Shown here piece after piece: positions 25,828-35,457 of a stretch of 64,000 nucleotides of DNA. The stretch is from NCBI GenBank assembly GCA_030157545.1, contig JAOAUN010000080.1, positions 20,705 to 84,704 of the forward strand, in the 5' to 3' direction. A model generated the notes under the pieces. It ran no database searches. It saw nothing but the letters and a program-made list of their open reading frames with translations, and had not been told where the DNA came from. Made by a program: the position numbers and the translations under genes. The DNA is from Burkholderiaceae bacterium. Its GTDB lineage: Bacteria > Pseudomonadota > Gammaproteobacteria > Burkholderiales > Burkholderiaceae_D. Position 1 is the stretch's first letter. Each line of letters opens with the position of its first letter.

Positions 25828-26841
25828 TTAACGGCTGGCAGCTTTCGCTTCTTCTAATAACCGCTTGCCATCTAAGCCTTTGGCGTTCATATCCTTGACC
25901 CATTCGTCTGCCACTGACGATGTCGCCTTTACCCAGCGAGCCAGTTCAGCTGCCGGCAATACATAGAAATTATTCTTCAAAGCTTCAGCAGACTTGCGAC
26001 CCGGTGCTGCATCTTCGGCAAAGATCTTGCCGACCCATGCAGAAGGTTCTGCGCCGCTATTGGCATCGATGACCTTCTTCAGATCAGGCGGCAGGCTGTC
26101 GTACTTGGCCTGATTCATCCCGAAGATAAAGACCGTATTCAACATCTGCGGCGAACCGGCAGCGACTTCGGTATGGTTTTTGGCGATTTCCTGGAATTTC
26201 ATCGAAGGTATAACTTCCCATGGAATCAGCGCGCCATCGATCACGCCTTTGGCCAGTGCTTCGGCTGCTTGCGGCAGCGGCATTGGAACTGGTGTGGCGC
26301 CGAGTGTCGTAACCATCTTCGTCCCCTGACGAGTCGGAGCGCGCACTTTCAGGCCCTTGAAATCTTCCAGCGTCTTGATATGTTTTTTGGTGGAGTGAAT
26401 CAGCGAGCCATCATGCACATGGAACAGAATAGGCTTGACGCCCTTGTAGTCCGACATGGCGTTTTTGGTCGCGTAATGCCACAGCCCGCGGCTGGCATTC
26501 TCGGACGAGTAGACCATGAAAGGCAACTCGAAGGCTTCCGTGATCGGGAAGCGGCCGGCCTGATAGCCGGGCACGGTCCACACGATGTCGGCCACGCCGT
26601 CTTTGGCCTGGTCGAACAGCTGCTGTGGCGTGCCGCCCATCTGCATGCTTGGATAAATCTGGCACTTCATCTTGCCGCCAGAATCTTTGGCGATCTTGTC
26701 GCACCAAGGCACCATGAAATTCATGTGCGCAGTCGAACCTGCCGGCAGAAAGTGATGCAATTTCAAAGTAACCGTCTGGGCCGATGCAAAGCCGGCCGAG
26801 AACAGCAATGCCGCCGCTGCTATCTGTTTTGTGATCTTCAT
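25828..26841 (-). CDS. dctP: TRAP transporter solute-binding protein DctP
   Basis: 337 residues from ATG 26841, with AGGA 8 nt upstream. A signal peptide (cut after ASA, about residue 22) precedes TVTLKLHHFLPAGSTAHMNF. The selectivity region GLKVRAPTRQGTKMVTTLGATPVPMPLPQAAEALAKGVIDGALIPWEV contains the Arg that ion-pairs with the substrate carboxylate in DctP proteins, here in KVRAP. The ligand is probably an organic acid. The position downstream of hmgA and fahA suggests an aromatic acid such as hydroxyphenylacetate. Confidence 0.9.
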   Translation of the reverse strand: MKITKQIAAAALLFSAGFASAQTVTLKLHHFLPAGSTAHMNFMVPWCDKIAKDSGGKMKCQIYPSMQMGGTPQQLFDQAKDGVADIVWTVPGYQAGRFPITEAFELPFMVYSSENASRGLWHYATKNAMSDYKGVKPILFHVHDGSLIHSTKKHIKTLEDFKGLKVRAPTRQGTKMVTTLGATPVPMPLPQAAEALAKGVIDGALIPWEVIPSMKFQEIAKNHTEVAAGSPQMLNTVFIFGMNQAKYDSLPPDLKKVIDANSGAEPSAWVGKIFAEDAAPGRKSAEALKNNFYVLPAAELARWVKATSSVADEWVKDMNAKGLDGKRLLEEAKAASR

Positions 26842-26875
26842 CTTTGTCATCCTAAGTCTTATAGATACTAAAAAT

Positions 26876-28207
26876 TTATCCGCCAAACGTATGCACCAGA
26901 TACAGCGAAATAATCGGGAAAAATACCAGCAAAATAATCCGCATCAAATCCGACAGCAGGAACGGTATCACGCCGCGGAAGGTTTCCATGATTGGCACAT
27001 CTTTGGCAATCCGGTTAATGATGTAAATATTCATGCCGACCGGCGGGTGCACCAGGCCGATCTCGACGACCATCAGTGCAAGAATACCGAACCATAGCGA
27101 TTTGTCCGGCACCGACATGCCCCAGAAATCAAGACCGATGACGATAGGATAAAAAATCGGAATGGTCAGCAGGATCATTGCCAGCGAATCCATCACGCAA
27201 CCCAGCAAAATATAAACCAGCAGGATCGCAAAAATCACTGACAACGGCGGCATTCCGCTATTGCTCACCCACAGAGCCAGCTCGGCCGGCATTTGCGTAA
27301 TGGCCAGGCCGGAATTGAGCATGTCGGCGCCCAGCAGCACCAGAAAAATCATCGCCGTCGCTTGAGCGGTGCCGACCAGGCTCTTGATGATGCCTTCGGT
27401 ACGCATGCCGCCCGTAATCACGGCCAGAATACCGCAGGCTGCAGCGCCGATAGACGCAGCTTCTGTCGGATTGGCCCAGCCACCGTAAATACCGACAATC
27501 ACCACCAGGAACACCATCAATATAGGAAAAACGCCCAGCAGCGAACGCAACGATGTCGCCAGTGGCACTCGTGCGCCGGCCGGACCGGCTGCCGGATTGA
27601 TCGCCACGACAATGCGGATCACCAGCATGTAACCGAACATCGCAAGCATGCCCGGGATGATGGCAGCCATGAACAGCTTGCCTATCGACTCTTGCGTCAG
27701 CACCGCATAAATCACCAGCGGCACGGAAGGTGGAATCATGATGCCGAGCGTGCCACCTGCAGCCAGCGCACCGGTGGCCAGCGAACCCGAGTACTTGTAG
27801 CGCTTGAGTTCAGGCAGCGCGACTTGCCCCATGGTTGCCGCCGTAGCCAAGGACGAACCGCAGATCGCACCAAACGCAGCGCAAGCACCAACAGCCGCCA
27901 TCGCCACGCCGCCGCGGAAATGACCCACGAAATTATTCACGCAAGTGAACAGCGCACGCGACAGGCCGCCATTAGTCGCAAACTGACCCATGAGCATGAA
28001 GAGCGGGATTACTGCCAGGTCGTAATTCGAGAAACGCGCATAGGCGAGATTCTTCAGCGAATTCAAAAGCGGCAACCATGAAAAATCATTCATCACGACG
28101 AAACCGCCGGCACCGACGATGAACATCGCTACCCCGATCTGCACGCGCATAGCCAGTATCAGCAGCAGAATGGCGAACATGATCAAACCAATTGCCATAC
28201 CGCTCAT
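26876..28207 (-). CDS. dctM: TRAP transporter large membrane subunit DctM
   Basis: 443 residues with about 12 hydrophobic segments. Family motifs are GGVAMAAVGACAAFGAICGSSLATAATMG and GTLGIMIPPSVPLVIYA in the first half, and HPPVGMNIYIIN near the end. It is the ion-coupled translocation channel. The start ATG overlaps the dctQ stop, and dctP follows after 34 bp, giving the usual Q-M-P order. Confidence 0.95.
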   Translation of the reverse strand: MSGMAIGLIMFAILLLILAMRVQIGVAMFIVGAGGFVVMNDFSWLPLLNSLKNLAYARFSNYDLAVIPLFMLMGQFATNGGLSRALFTCVNNFVGHFRGGVAMAAVGACAAFGAICGSSLATAATMGQVALPELKRYKYSGSLATGALAAGGTLGIMIPPSVPLVIYAVLTQESIGKLFMAAIIPGMLAMFGYMLVIRIVVAINPAAGPAGARVPLATSLRSLLGVFPILMVFLVVIVGIYGGWANPTEAASIGAAACGILAVITGGMRTEGIIKSLVGTAQATAMIFLVLLGADMLNSGLAITQMPAELALWVSNSGMPPLSVIFAILLVYILLGCVMDSLAMILLTIPIFYPIVIGLDFWGMSVPDKSLWFGILALMVVEIGLVHPPVGMNIYIINRIAKDVPIMETFRGVIPFLLSDLMRIILLVFFPIISLYLVHTFGG

Positions 28208-28755
28208 GCTGCCACCTCTTTGGAACCTGCAGACGCCCAGAATTGTCCGGCATTATAAAAACCAGCCAATGCCAGCACTGCAAAGCTAGGTACCAGCAGC
28301 GCGACTGCCGGCCATACCGGCCACGACAACATCATCGAGATTTCACCGGCCTCCTTGAGCGAGATGGCGGCAACCGTAGTGCGCCATGCCATGACGACGC
28401 TGACCAGCGCAATCAGCAAATGCGCAAACGCGTCAAGCTTGTCCCTGTGTTTTTTTGCGAGTTTGGTGGTGAAAAAATCAACGCGCAAATGATGACGCGT
28501 CATTTCACAATAAGCCAGCATCATCGCCGAGCCGACTGCAGTACCCATCTGCATGACTTCGATATCGCCCGGTACCGGTGCTGATACCAGCTTGCGACCA
28601 ACGATAGAGATAATCGACATCGTAACGAGAGCCACAAACACCAAGCCACCGGTAATCGCAAAGGCTTTGGTCAACGCGAGCAAGCGCCGCCCCCAAGGGC
28701 CGTGCTCAGCATCATGCTGCGCGTCCTGTTCATCAATGAACTCTGCTTCGTGCAT
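28204..28755 (-). CDS. dctQ: TRAP transporter small membrane subunit DctQ
   Basis: 183 residues from ATG 28755, with GGGAG upstream; the longer frame to 28794 is less likely. Four membrane segments are visible (about residues 30-55, 65-85, 107-127, 145-165), in the common DctQ layout. It pairs with DctM. The 3' end overlaps dctM by 4 bp. A gap of 95 bp separates it from fahA. Confidence 0.88.
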   Translation of the reverse strand: MHEAEFIDEQDAQHDAEHGPWGRRLLALTKAFAITGGLVFVALVTMSIISIVGRKLVSAPVPGDIEVMQMGTAVGSAMMLAYCEMTRHHLRVDFFTTKLAKKHRDKLDAFAHLLIALVSVVMAWRTTVAAISLKEAGEISMMLSWPVWPAVALLVPSFAVLALAGFYNAGQFWASAGSKEVAA

Positions 28756-28850
28756 TACTTGATCTCCCTGTAAATCCGCGCGGGTTTGTCCCATCTTGAA
28801 AGCGCCATCATACCTGCTGCGCTTACCCTATGGAAAGCACTTTGCTGCTG

Positions 28851-30125
28851 CTAGCTTCTGGCTGGCAGCACCTTGCCTGTGACTGCGCCAAAACCGATCC
28901 GATAGCCGTTACCCTGACACCAGCCACGCATCGTCACGCTGTCACCATCTTGCAGAAAACTGCGCTGCGTGACGCCGTCAGCCAAGGTCAGCGGCTTCTG
29001 CCCGTTCCAGCTCAATTCGAGCAGGCTGCCAAACGAATCCGGTGTGCTGCCGCTGATCGTGCCGGAACCCATCACGTCACCCACGCGCAGATTGCAACCC
29101 GATACCGTGTGGTGAGCCAGCTGCTGCGCCATACTCCAGTACATCGCGCCATAGTTGGTCTTGCAGATGGTGGTTGCCGTCGTCGCCTGTGCAGGCTTGA
29201 GCAGCACTTCAAGCGCGATGTCAAAGCTGTGCGCGCCGCTCTGCTGCAAATAAGGCAGAGGCTGCGGCTCTTGCGCCGGACCGGCTACGCGGAATGGTTC
29301 AAGCGCATCCATCGTCACAATCCACGGCGAGATCGACGTTGCGAAGGTCTTCGCATTGAAAGGACCTAGCGGCACGTACTCCCATTGCTGAATATCGCGC
29401 GCGCTCCAGTCATTCAACAGCACCATGCCGAACATCAGGTCTTCGGCGTGGTTCACATCGACCGCTTCGCCCAGTTGCGTATTCGCGCCGACGATAAAAG
29501 CTGTCTCGAGTTCAAAGTCCATCTTCGCGCAGGCAGCAAACGAAGGTTGCTCAGCGCTTGGCGGCTTGACCTGACCCATTGGACGTTGCACGTCAGTGCC
29601 GCTGATGACCACTGAACTGGCACGGCCGTTATAACCGACCGGCAGATGCAGCCAGTTCGGCAGCAAGGCATTGGCGGGATCGCGGAACATCATGCCGACA
29701 TTGGTCGCGTGTTCTTTGGATGAATAAAAATCGGTGTAGCCAGTAATTTGCACTGGCAAGTGCATCTGCGCTTGCGCCATCGGCACCAATGCTTGCGTCC
29801 GCAAAGTAGCGTCATCGCGCAAGCGTGGCTGATCGTGCTGCAGCAGTGCGCTGATGGCTGAACGCGTCGCGCGCCAGCTATCCTTGCCCATAGCGATGAA
29901 GGCATTCAGCGTTGGCTGGCTGAACACGGCATCGGTGCCCGGGTTCAGCAAACCAGCTGTTTGCAGCACCGCCAAATCCAGCACATAGTCGCCAATCGCG
30001 ACACCGGCGCGCGGTGTTGCTTGGGCAGCGGTGCTGAAGATGCCGAACGGTAGATTCTGGATAGGGAAATCGGAGTCGGCTGCGACTTCGATGAAGGAGC
30101 GCAGGGTGGGATCGTTAGGATTCAT
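28851..30125 (-). CDS. fahA: Fumarylacetoacetase
   Basis: 424 residues. Hydrolyses fumarylacetoacetate to fumarate and acetoacetate, the last step of homogentisate breakdown. Characteristic segments are FYSSKEHATNVG, DFELETAFIVG, DWSARDIQQWEYVPLGPFNAKTFA and GSGTISGS, which match the metal and active-site regions of the fumarylacetoacetase family. The maleylacetoacetate isomerase usually needed before it is not in this window. It lies 121 bp downstream of hmgA, with a REP-like element in the gap. Confidence 0.96.
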   Translation of the reverse strand: MNPNDPTLRSFIEVAADSDFPIQNLPFGIFSTAAQATPRAGVAIGDYVLDLAVLQTAGLLNPGTDAVFSQPTLNAFIAMGKDSWRATRSAISALLQHDQPRLRDDATLRTQALVPMAQAQMHLPVQITGYTDFYSSKEHATNVGMMFRDPANALLPNWLHLPVGYNGRASSVVISGTDVQRPMGQVKPPSAEQPSFAACAKMDFELETAFIVGANTQLGEAVDVNHAEDLMFGMVLLNDWSARDIQQWEYVPLGPFNAKTFATSISPWIVTMDALEPFRVAGPAQEPQPLPYLQQSGAHSFDIALEVLLKPAQATTATTICKTNYGAMYWSMAQQLAHHTVSGCNLRVGDVMGSGTISGSTPDSFGSLLELSWNGQKPLTLADGVTQRSFLQDGDSVTMRGWCQGNGYRIGFGAVTGKVLPARS

Positions 30126-30140
30126 TTGCGTTGTAAGTCA

Positions 30141-30240
30141 GTGAAAGACGCTGGGTTCCGGCCTGCGCCGGAACGACGGTGAAAAGTGAGACGCCATCTA
30201 AATATCTACTGTCATTCCGGCGCAGGCCGGGATCCAGTGA
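30141..30240. repeat. REP-like palindromic element, copy 1
   Basis: Two stem-forming units face each other: GCTGGGTTCCGGCctgcGCCGGAACGACGGT (given in parts) at 30149-30180 and GTCATTCCGGC-gcag-GCCGGGATCCAG at 30211-30237. The second is roughly the inverse of the first, as in paired REP elements. A related copy is at 41938-42047. Confidence 0.75.
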
Positions 30241-30246
30241 CTTGAT

Positions 30247-31551
30247 TTACATCCCGCCGGTAAAATTTTTCTTCAAGCCATGCCAGCACTGCACATAATC
30301 AGTCTGCAACTGCGGCGCGGCCAGAGCAGCGGATGTCGGACGAATCAAAAAGCGGGTCTCGAACATGAAGGCCAATGTCTTATCGAGCTTGTGCGGCGCC
30401 AGCGTCGCATTGCTCGCAGTCTCAAAAGTTGCCGCATCCGGCCCGTGGCCAGTCATGCAGTTATGCAAGCTGCCACCACCCGGCAAAAAGCCTTCGGCTT
30501 TCGCATCATAGGCGCCATGCACCAGGCCCATGTATTCGCTCATCACATTGCGATGGAACCAGGGCGGACGGAAGGTGTGCTCGGCTACCATCCAGCGCGG
30601 CGGGAAAATCACGAAGTCCACATTCGCCGTACCAGCAGTGTCCGAAGGCGCGGTCAACACGGTAAAGATGGAGGGGTCGGCATGGTCGAAGCTGACCGAG
30701 TTCATCGCATTGAAATGCGCAAGATCATATTTGTACGGCGTGTAATTGCCATGCCACGCGACGACGTCCAGCGGTGAATGCGCAATCTCTGCAGCCCACA
30801 GCTTGCCGCCAAATTTGGCCAGCAACTGAAAGGCGCCTTCCTTGTCTTCAAACGCTGCCACCGGTGCGAGAAAGTCGCGCGCATTGGCCAAGCCATTCGC
30901 GCCTATAGGTCCCAGATCCGGCAGACGGAACAAGGCGCCATAATTTTCGCAGACATAACCGCGCGCAGTACCGTCCGGCAGATCCACAGTGAAGCGCACG
31001 CCACGCGGCACCACGGCGATTTCGCCGGGAGCGACATCCACCACGCCGCATTCGGTGCGCAGTGTCAGCGCACCTTGCTGCGGCACGAACAGCATTTCGC
31101 CGTCGGCGTTATAGAAGAAGCGATCCGTCATCGCGCAATTGGCTGCGTACACATGAATCGCCATGCCGCTCTGGCTATCAGGACTGCCGTTGCCGCCGAT
31201 CGTGATCAGTCCCTGAATAAAATCGGTGGGCGCTGCTGGTATCGGAAACGGATTCCAGCGCAACTGGTTCGGGTTGGCCGCAATCGCATCGAACGGTCCG
31301 CTTTGCAGCAAACCAGACGCGACTTCGACAAAGGGCTGGTGCATCGCGCCGGGCCGAATGCGGTATAGCCATGATCGTTTATTCTCTGCGCGCGGCGCAG
31401 TAAAGGCCGTCCCGGAGAGTTGTTCGGCATACAGGCCGTAAGCGACTTTTTGCGGCGAGTTTTGCCCGACAGGCAAAACACCGGGCAGCGCCTCGCTACT
31501 GAATTCATTACCAAAGCCGGATTGATATTGGCGCGTTGAAGTTTTCGTCAT
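30247..31551 (-). CDS. hmgA: Homogentisate 1,2-dioxygenase
   Basis: 434 residues from ATG 31551, with AGGA 7 nt upstream (a GTG at 31557 is an alternative start). Ring cleavage of homogentisate to maleylacetoacetate by a non-haem iron enzyme. The beginning [19 protein letters not shown] is diagnostic. The iron ligands sit in the C-terminal part: [19 protein letters not shown] with [10 protein letters not shown], and the later [12 protein letters not shown]. It belongs to the minus-strand run that starts at the MBL gene. Confidence 0.97.
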   Translation of the reverse strand: MTKTSTRQYQSGFGNEFSSEALPGVLPVGQNSPQKVAYGLYAEQLSGTAFTAPRAENKRSWLYRIRPGAMHQPFVEVASGLLQSGPFDAIAANPNQLRWNPFPIPAAPTDFIQGLITIGGNGSPDSQSGMAIHVYAANCAMTDRFFYNADGEMLFVPQQGALTLRTECGVVDVAPGEIAVVPRGVRFTVDLPDGTARGYVCENYGALFRLPDLGPIGANGLANARDFLAPVAAFEDKEGAFQLLAKFGGKLWAAEIAHSPLDVVAWHGNYTPYKYDLAHFNAMNSVSFDHADPSIFTVLTAPSDTAGTANVDFVIFPPRWMVAEHTFRPPWFHRNVMSEYMGLVHGAYDAKAEGFLPGGGSLHNCMTGHGPDAATFETASNATLAPHKLDKTLAFMFETRFLIRPTSAALAAPQLQTDYVQCWHGLKKNFTGGM

Positions 31552-31577
31552 CTGCACTTCCTGTGCTGGTATGAATA

Positions 31578-31784
31578 TTAAAGATCGGCGCGCGCAGCTG
31601 CCATTGCAGCACGCAGCACGTCAGGGTCACCGATGTGATTGGCCAACAGCAGAATCAGTCTGGCGTTCGCCATATGACTTTGCTCTTCCGACAGATCCTG
31701 ATGCAGCGCGATCAGGTCTTCATAGAAATCATCCGGATTGGCGAAATTCGGCTCAGTCTGTAGTTTGCTCAATGTGGTGTTCAT
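31578..31784 (-). CDS. DUF2783 protein, possible coupling subunit of the hydroxylase
   Basis: 68 residues, acidic and helical ([38 protein letters not shown]), a DUF2783 protein. It overlaps the flavoprotein gene by 4 bp, so the two are made together. I recall that the 3-hydroxyphenylacetate 6-hydroxylase of Pseudomonas putida U (MhaAB) pairs a flavoprotein with a small coupling protein of about this size; equating this gene with mhaB is an inference from size and position. Confidence 0.7.
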   Translation of the reverse strand: MNTTLSKLQTEPNFANPDDFYEDLIALHQDLSEEQSHMANARLILLLANHIGDPDVLRAAMAAARADL

Positions 31785-33445
31785 GCGGCTCCCAGATTAC
31801 AAGTAGCACGCAGCAATGCATGCCGCACCTGCTGCGAATCAAAAGAACGCCAGCGCGCAGCAATATGCTGGTCCGGTCGCATCAGGTAAGTGGTGCCGGC
31901 TTTTGCATCAAAGCGCTTTGCAAGCAAGCCTTCGCTGTCCACGATGCTGCGCAGCGCGCTAGTAGTTGTTGTACCTGCAGGCAGCACCAGCACTGTCTCG
32001 ATATTGTCGATCGCGCGCACCGCTTCCAGCATGGAAGCCGACGGGCCGCTGGCGTCGCAGAACAGTAGCGTGCAAAATTGTCCGCCCAGCTGCGGCAGGA
32101 ACCAGGCAGGCTCGCCGTCAACCATGACCGGTGCATCGGCAGAAGGTGCACCCGGCCGCATCAAGCCGTCGAACAAGTCAGCGTCAGCGGTATTGAGCGG
32201 TGAATTGAAATACGTCGATGGCAAGGACAGACGACCGCTGTTGACGAGCCGGCGTGCAAACGCATGCTCTTTCGACAGCGACAACACCGCATTGCGAAAC
32301 AGTTTGCTGATGGCGCTTTTCGGTGTGATGAAGTCAGTCGAACGAGTCGAATTGAGAATGTTTTCATCGGCCGCATATTCGCGTTCTATGCAATACGAAT
32401 CCAGCAGCGCCAGCGGCGCTTGCCCGGTCAACACCAAGCCCAATTTCCAGCCGAGGTTGTCAGCATCCTGCACACCGCTGTTGGCGCCGCGCGCGCCGAA
32501 GGGCGACACGCCATGTGCCGAGTCGCCGGCAAAAATCACGCGGCCGTGACGGAATTTGTCCATGCGCATGCAGGCAAACGTATAGACGCTAACCCACTCG
32601 AGTTCGAATTCGACATCATCACCAAGCAATGCACGCACGCGCGGTATGACTCTTTCCGGCGTCTTTTCCAGCACCGGATCCGCATCCCAGCCGAGCTGAA
32701 AATCAATCCGCCAGACATCATCGGGTTCACGATGCAACAGCACCGACTGGTTAGGATGAAACGGCGGATCGAACCAGAACCAGCGCTCGGTCGGGAACGC
32801 CGCCTTCATTTTTACGTCCGCAATCAGGAAACGATCCTGAAATACCCTGCCCTTGCTTTCCAGCCCCAGCATGCCGCGCACCGGACTGCGCGATCCATCA
32901 CAGGCAACCAGATAAGCTGCCGCGATCTGGTAGCGCCCTTCCGGTGTATCGACCGTCAGCAAGACTTCGCCGTCGTCATTGCTGATGCCGACGAGTTTGC
33001 TTTTCCAGCGAATTTCAAGGTTCGGATATTGCAGTGCGCATTCGTGCAAATAGCCTTCCACATAATATTGCTGAAGATTGACGAAGGCTGGCCGCTGATG
33101 CCCGCTTTCTGGCAGCAGGTTGAAACTGTAGACTGGCTTGTCCTTGAAAAATACCTTGCCGACATTCCAAGACACACCCTTGTCCGCGATGCGATCACCA
33201 CAACCCAGACGGTCGAAAATTTCCAGTGTGCGCTTGGCAAAACACAAGGCACGCGAACCTATCGACAGGCAATCATCGTCATCCAGCAAGACGACTTCCA
33301 AACCTTGCCGCGCCAGGTCAATCGCCGTACTTAAACCGACCGGACCGGCACCGGCAATGACGACAGGATGCATGGCCGGCTTTGTTTGTTCGAAGTCGAC
33401 CGGACGTGTGTAGTCAAATTTCAGCGCCTGATAATTCTGTTCCAT
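31781..33445 (-). CDS. FAD-dependent aromatic hydroxylase (MhaA-like)
   Basis: From ATG 33445 (AGGAACG upstream) it has 554 residues; the frame also opens at 33472 and 33478. Class A flavoprotein monooxygenase: VVIAGAGPVGLSTAIDLARQG (split: GAGPVG) binds FAD, CDGSRSPVRGMLG is the DG motif and GRVIFAGDSAHGVSPFGARGANSGVQDADNLGW the second FAD motif, quoted in parts. A C-terminal thioredoxin-like domain follows, as in phenol-hydroxylase relatives. Beside hmgA, it should produce homogentisate, for example from 3-hydroxyphenylacetate. Substrate not proven. Confidence 0.85.
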   Translation of the reverse strand: MEQNYQALKFDYTRPVDFEQTKPAMHPVVIAGAGPVGLSTAIDLARQGLEVVLLDDDDCLSIGSRALCFAKRTLEIFDRLGCGDRIADKGVSWNVGKVFFKDKPVYSFNLLPESGHQRPAFVNLQQYYVEGYLHECALQYPNLEIRWKSKLVGISNDDGEVLLTVDTPEGRYQIAAAYLVACDGSRSPVRGMLGLESKGRVFQDRFLIADVKMKAAFPTERWFWFDPPFHPNQSVLLHREPDDVWRIDFQLGWDADPVLEKTPERVIPRVRALLGDDVEFELEWVSVYTFACMRMDKFRHGRVIFAGDSAHGVSPFGARGANSGVQDADNLGWKLGLVLTGQAPLALLDSYCIEREYAADENILNSTRSTDFITPKSAISKLFRNAVLSLSKEHAFARRLVNSGRLSLPSTYFNSPLNTADADLFDGLMRPGAPSADAPVMVDGEPAWFLPQLGGQFCTLLFCDASGPSASMLEAVRAIDNIETVLVLPAGTTTTSALRSIVDSEGLLAKRFDAKAGTTYLMRPDQHIAARWRSFDSQQVRHALLRATCNLGAA

Positions 33446-33478
33446 CATCGTTCCTGTCGTGGTCGATGCCATCAGCAA

Positions 33479-34441
33479 TCAGTCCTGCAGCGCGTGCCAC
33501 ATTTCCTTGTCACGTTCGGCAGTCCAGATGCGCGGATGCTTGATGCCGCTGGCCTCGTCCACTGCACGGGTCACGTCAAATGGCAGGCAGTGTTCGTAGA
33601 TGAAGACATGGCCAAATTTGCTGTCCATATGGCTGCGAACGTGCGCCATGGCGCCCTTCAAGTCCTTGCCTGCGGCGACAGCTTCGCGCGCACTCATCAG
33701 CAAGGTGGAAACGAATTCTTTCGTGTAGTCGAGACCCTTGCCGACTTCAGCCGGATTGAGCAATGCAGGGCCGCGACCAGGCACCATTTTTTCGGCACCC
33801 ATGGCGCGCAGTACTTCCAGTGTCGCTGGCCACTCTTCGAGTTGTGCATCGCCCGTGTAAGCAGCGGCATCGTATTCAACCAGATCACCGGAGAACAAGA
33901 CTTTTTGCGACGGGATCCATACGATGGTGTCGCCCTTGGTGTGACCCATGCCGACATGCATGATCCTGACTTCGAGCTTGCCCATAAAAACAGTCAGCTC
34001 CTTTTCAAACACCAGCGTCGGCCAGGTCAGGCCCGGCACCGTTTCAACACCGGCAAACAGGCGCGGAAAGCGTTCAATCTCGGACTGCATATCTTGCGCA
34101 CCGCGCTCAACGATCAGCTCGTAGGTGCCGCGCGAAGCAATGACCTGCTCGGCGCCCTCTTTGAAATAAGCCGAAGCGCCCAGCACGCGCACTGCATGAT
34201 AGTGACTCAACGTGACGTACTTGATAGGCAGATCGGTAATGGCGCGAATATGACGGATCAGCTCTTGCGCCATCAACGGCGTAGCCGTGGTGTCAATCAC
34301 CATCACCGAATCGTCACCGATGATGACGCCCGAATTCGGGTCACCCTCTGCGGTATAGGCATACGCATTTTCGGAGAGTTTGATGAAGCTGGTTTTTTTG
34401 ACCTGCAGGTCGGCTTGCGAGGCGAATTGTTTGACGCTCAT
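33479..34441 (-). CDS. MBL-fold protein with altered metal motif
   Basis: From ATG 34441 (GGAG upstream) it has 320 residues; the frame extends much further upstream, but that part overlaps the divergent regulator gene. The metallo-beta-lactamase fold is clear: SGVIIGDDSVMVIDTTATP, then LSHYHAVRVLGASAYF, then HVGMGHTKGDTIVWIPSQKVLFSGDLVEYDAA. The usual HxHxDH is here HYHAVR, so Asp and the next His are replaced by Val and Arg and a second metal site is doubtful. It is the first gene of the homogentisate operon and its role is unknown, perhaps a thioester or lactone hydrolase. Confidence 0.82.
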   Translation of the reverse strand: MSVKQFASQADLQVKKTSFIKLSENAYAYTAEGDPNSGVIIGDDSVMVIDTTATPLMAQELIRHIRAITDLPIKYVTLSHYHAVRVLGASAYFKEGAEQVIASRGTYELIVERGAQDMQSEIERFPRLFAGVETVPGLTWPTLVFEKELTVFMGKLEVRIMHVGMGHTKGDTIVWIPSQKVLFSGDLVEYDAAAYTGDAQLEEWPATLEVLRAMGAEKMVPGRGPALLNPAEVGKGLDYTKEFVSTLLMSAREAVAAGKDLKGAMAHVRSHMDSKFGHVFIYEHCLPFDVTRAVDEASGIKHPRIWTAERDKEMWHALQD

Positions 34442-34520
34442 GACATCTCCGAAAGTAAAATCTTGAAGGAAGAGAATAGTGCGATATTCGTTTTCAGTCA
34501 ATTGATTCAACATAGACGAA

Positions 34521-34533
34521 TGATTTACAATCA
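34521..34533. promoter_or_regulatory. Candidate IclR-family operator
   Basis: TGATTTACAATCA is a perfect inverted repeat TGATT-N3-AATCA in the 138-bp gap between the divergent MBL and IclR genes, 47 bp before the regulator. IclR members often bind short palindromes at such sites. Confidence 0.35.
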
Positions 34534-34579
34534 CCAAATGCATCTTTAATATGACAACAACCTCTTTCTGCTGACTGAT

Positions 34580-35401
34580 TTGAACACTCCAATAGAAAAA
34601 AACCGGCGCGGTATACAGTCCATAGAAATCGGCGGCCGCCTGCTGACCGCCCTGGTTGAAGCAGGCGGTCCGCTGAACCTTGGCGACCTGGCCAAGAAAG
34701 CCGGCATGCCGGCAGCCAAAGCGCATCCGTATCTGGTCAGCTATGGCAGCTTCGGCTTGATCGAACAAAACCCGCTGACGGGGCGCTACGAGCTGGGCCC
34801 ATTTGCGCTGCAAATGGGACTGATCAGCCTGCACCTGCTTGATCCGGTACGTATTGCGATTCCGCTCATTACGCAACTGGCAGCAGACATTGACCAGACC
34901 GTGGGTTTATCCGTGCTGGGCAATCAGGGGCCGACGATCATTTACATCAGCGAATCGAGCTATCCGATTCACGTCAATATGCGTACCGGCACAGTGATGT
35001 CGATCCAGAGCACGGCCACCGGCCGCGTGTTTGCAGCCTTCCTGCCAATCAGGCAAGTCGAGCGAATGATAGAAAAAGAAAATAAGAGCGGGGTTGCGGC
35101 CGGCTTTGGGGCCGTAGGCCAGAAGGCGCAAGAACTGGAAAAAATGCTGACTGAAATCCGCAAGCGCGGCATGGCGCGTGTATTGGGCGAACCGATACCG
35201 GGCATTAATGCGATCTGCGCGCCAGTGTTCGAGCATACCGGCGCCATCGCGCTGGGTGTAACGGCTATTGGTCCGTCCGGCAGCTTTGACGCCAACTGGA
35301 ACGGCAACATCGCCAGCAAAGTCAGCGATTGCGCGTTGGCCATCTCGGCGCGGCTGGGCTACGTTGATGCGCGCTCGCATACAAAAGGGCTTGAACGGTG
35401 A
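34580..35401 (+). CDS. IclR family transcriptional regulator
   Basis: 273 residues with a TTG start and no clear ribosome site. The N-terminal winged helix (about 14-75, LLTALVEAGGPLNLGDLAKKAGMPAAKAHPYL) is followed by an effector domain with YISESSYPIHVNMRTGTVMSIQSTATGRVFAAF and GINAICAPVFEHTGAIALGVTAIG, typical of IclR. It is divergent from the MBL-hydroxylase-hmgA-fahA-TRAP run and is the likely regulator of it, with an aromatic acid as the effector. Confidence 0.92.
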   Translation: MNTPIEKNRRGIQSIEIGGRLLTALVEAGGPLNLGDLAKKAGMPAAKAHPYLVSYGSFGLIEQNPLTGRYELGPFALQMGLISLHLLDPVRIAIPLITQLAADIDQTVGLSVLGNQGPTIIYISESSYPIHVNMRTGTVMSIQSTATGRVFAAFLPIRQVERMIEKENKSGVAAGFGAVGQKAQELEKMLTEIRKRGMARVLGEPIPGINAICAPVFEHTGAIALGVTAIGPSGSFDANWNGNIASKVSDCALAISARLGYVDARSHTKGLER

Positions 35402-35457
35402 GGATCTGCCGAATCCGGTACTATTATTAAAAAAATGTGTCTGTACCGGAGACCAGA

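Noticed and set aside
32264..34549. Long plus-strand frames of 356 and 393 codons over the hydroxylase and MBL genes
   Set aside because: The minus-strand genes have intact family motifs across the full length. The plus frames have no recognisable domains and no ribosome sites.
34442..34876. 145-residue N-terminal extension of the MBL protein
   Set aside because: It runs antisense through the start of the divergent IclR gene, while ATG 34441 has a good ribosome site and the expected N-terminus.
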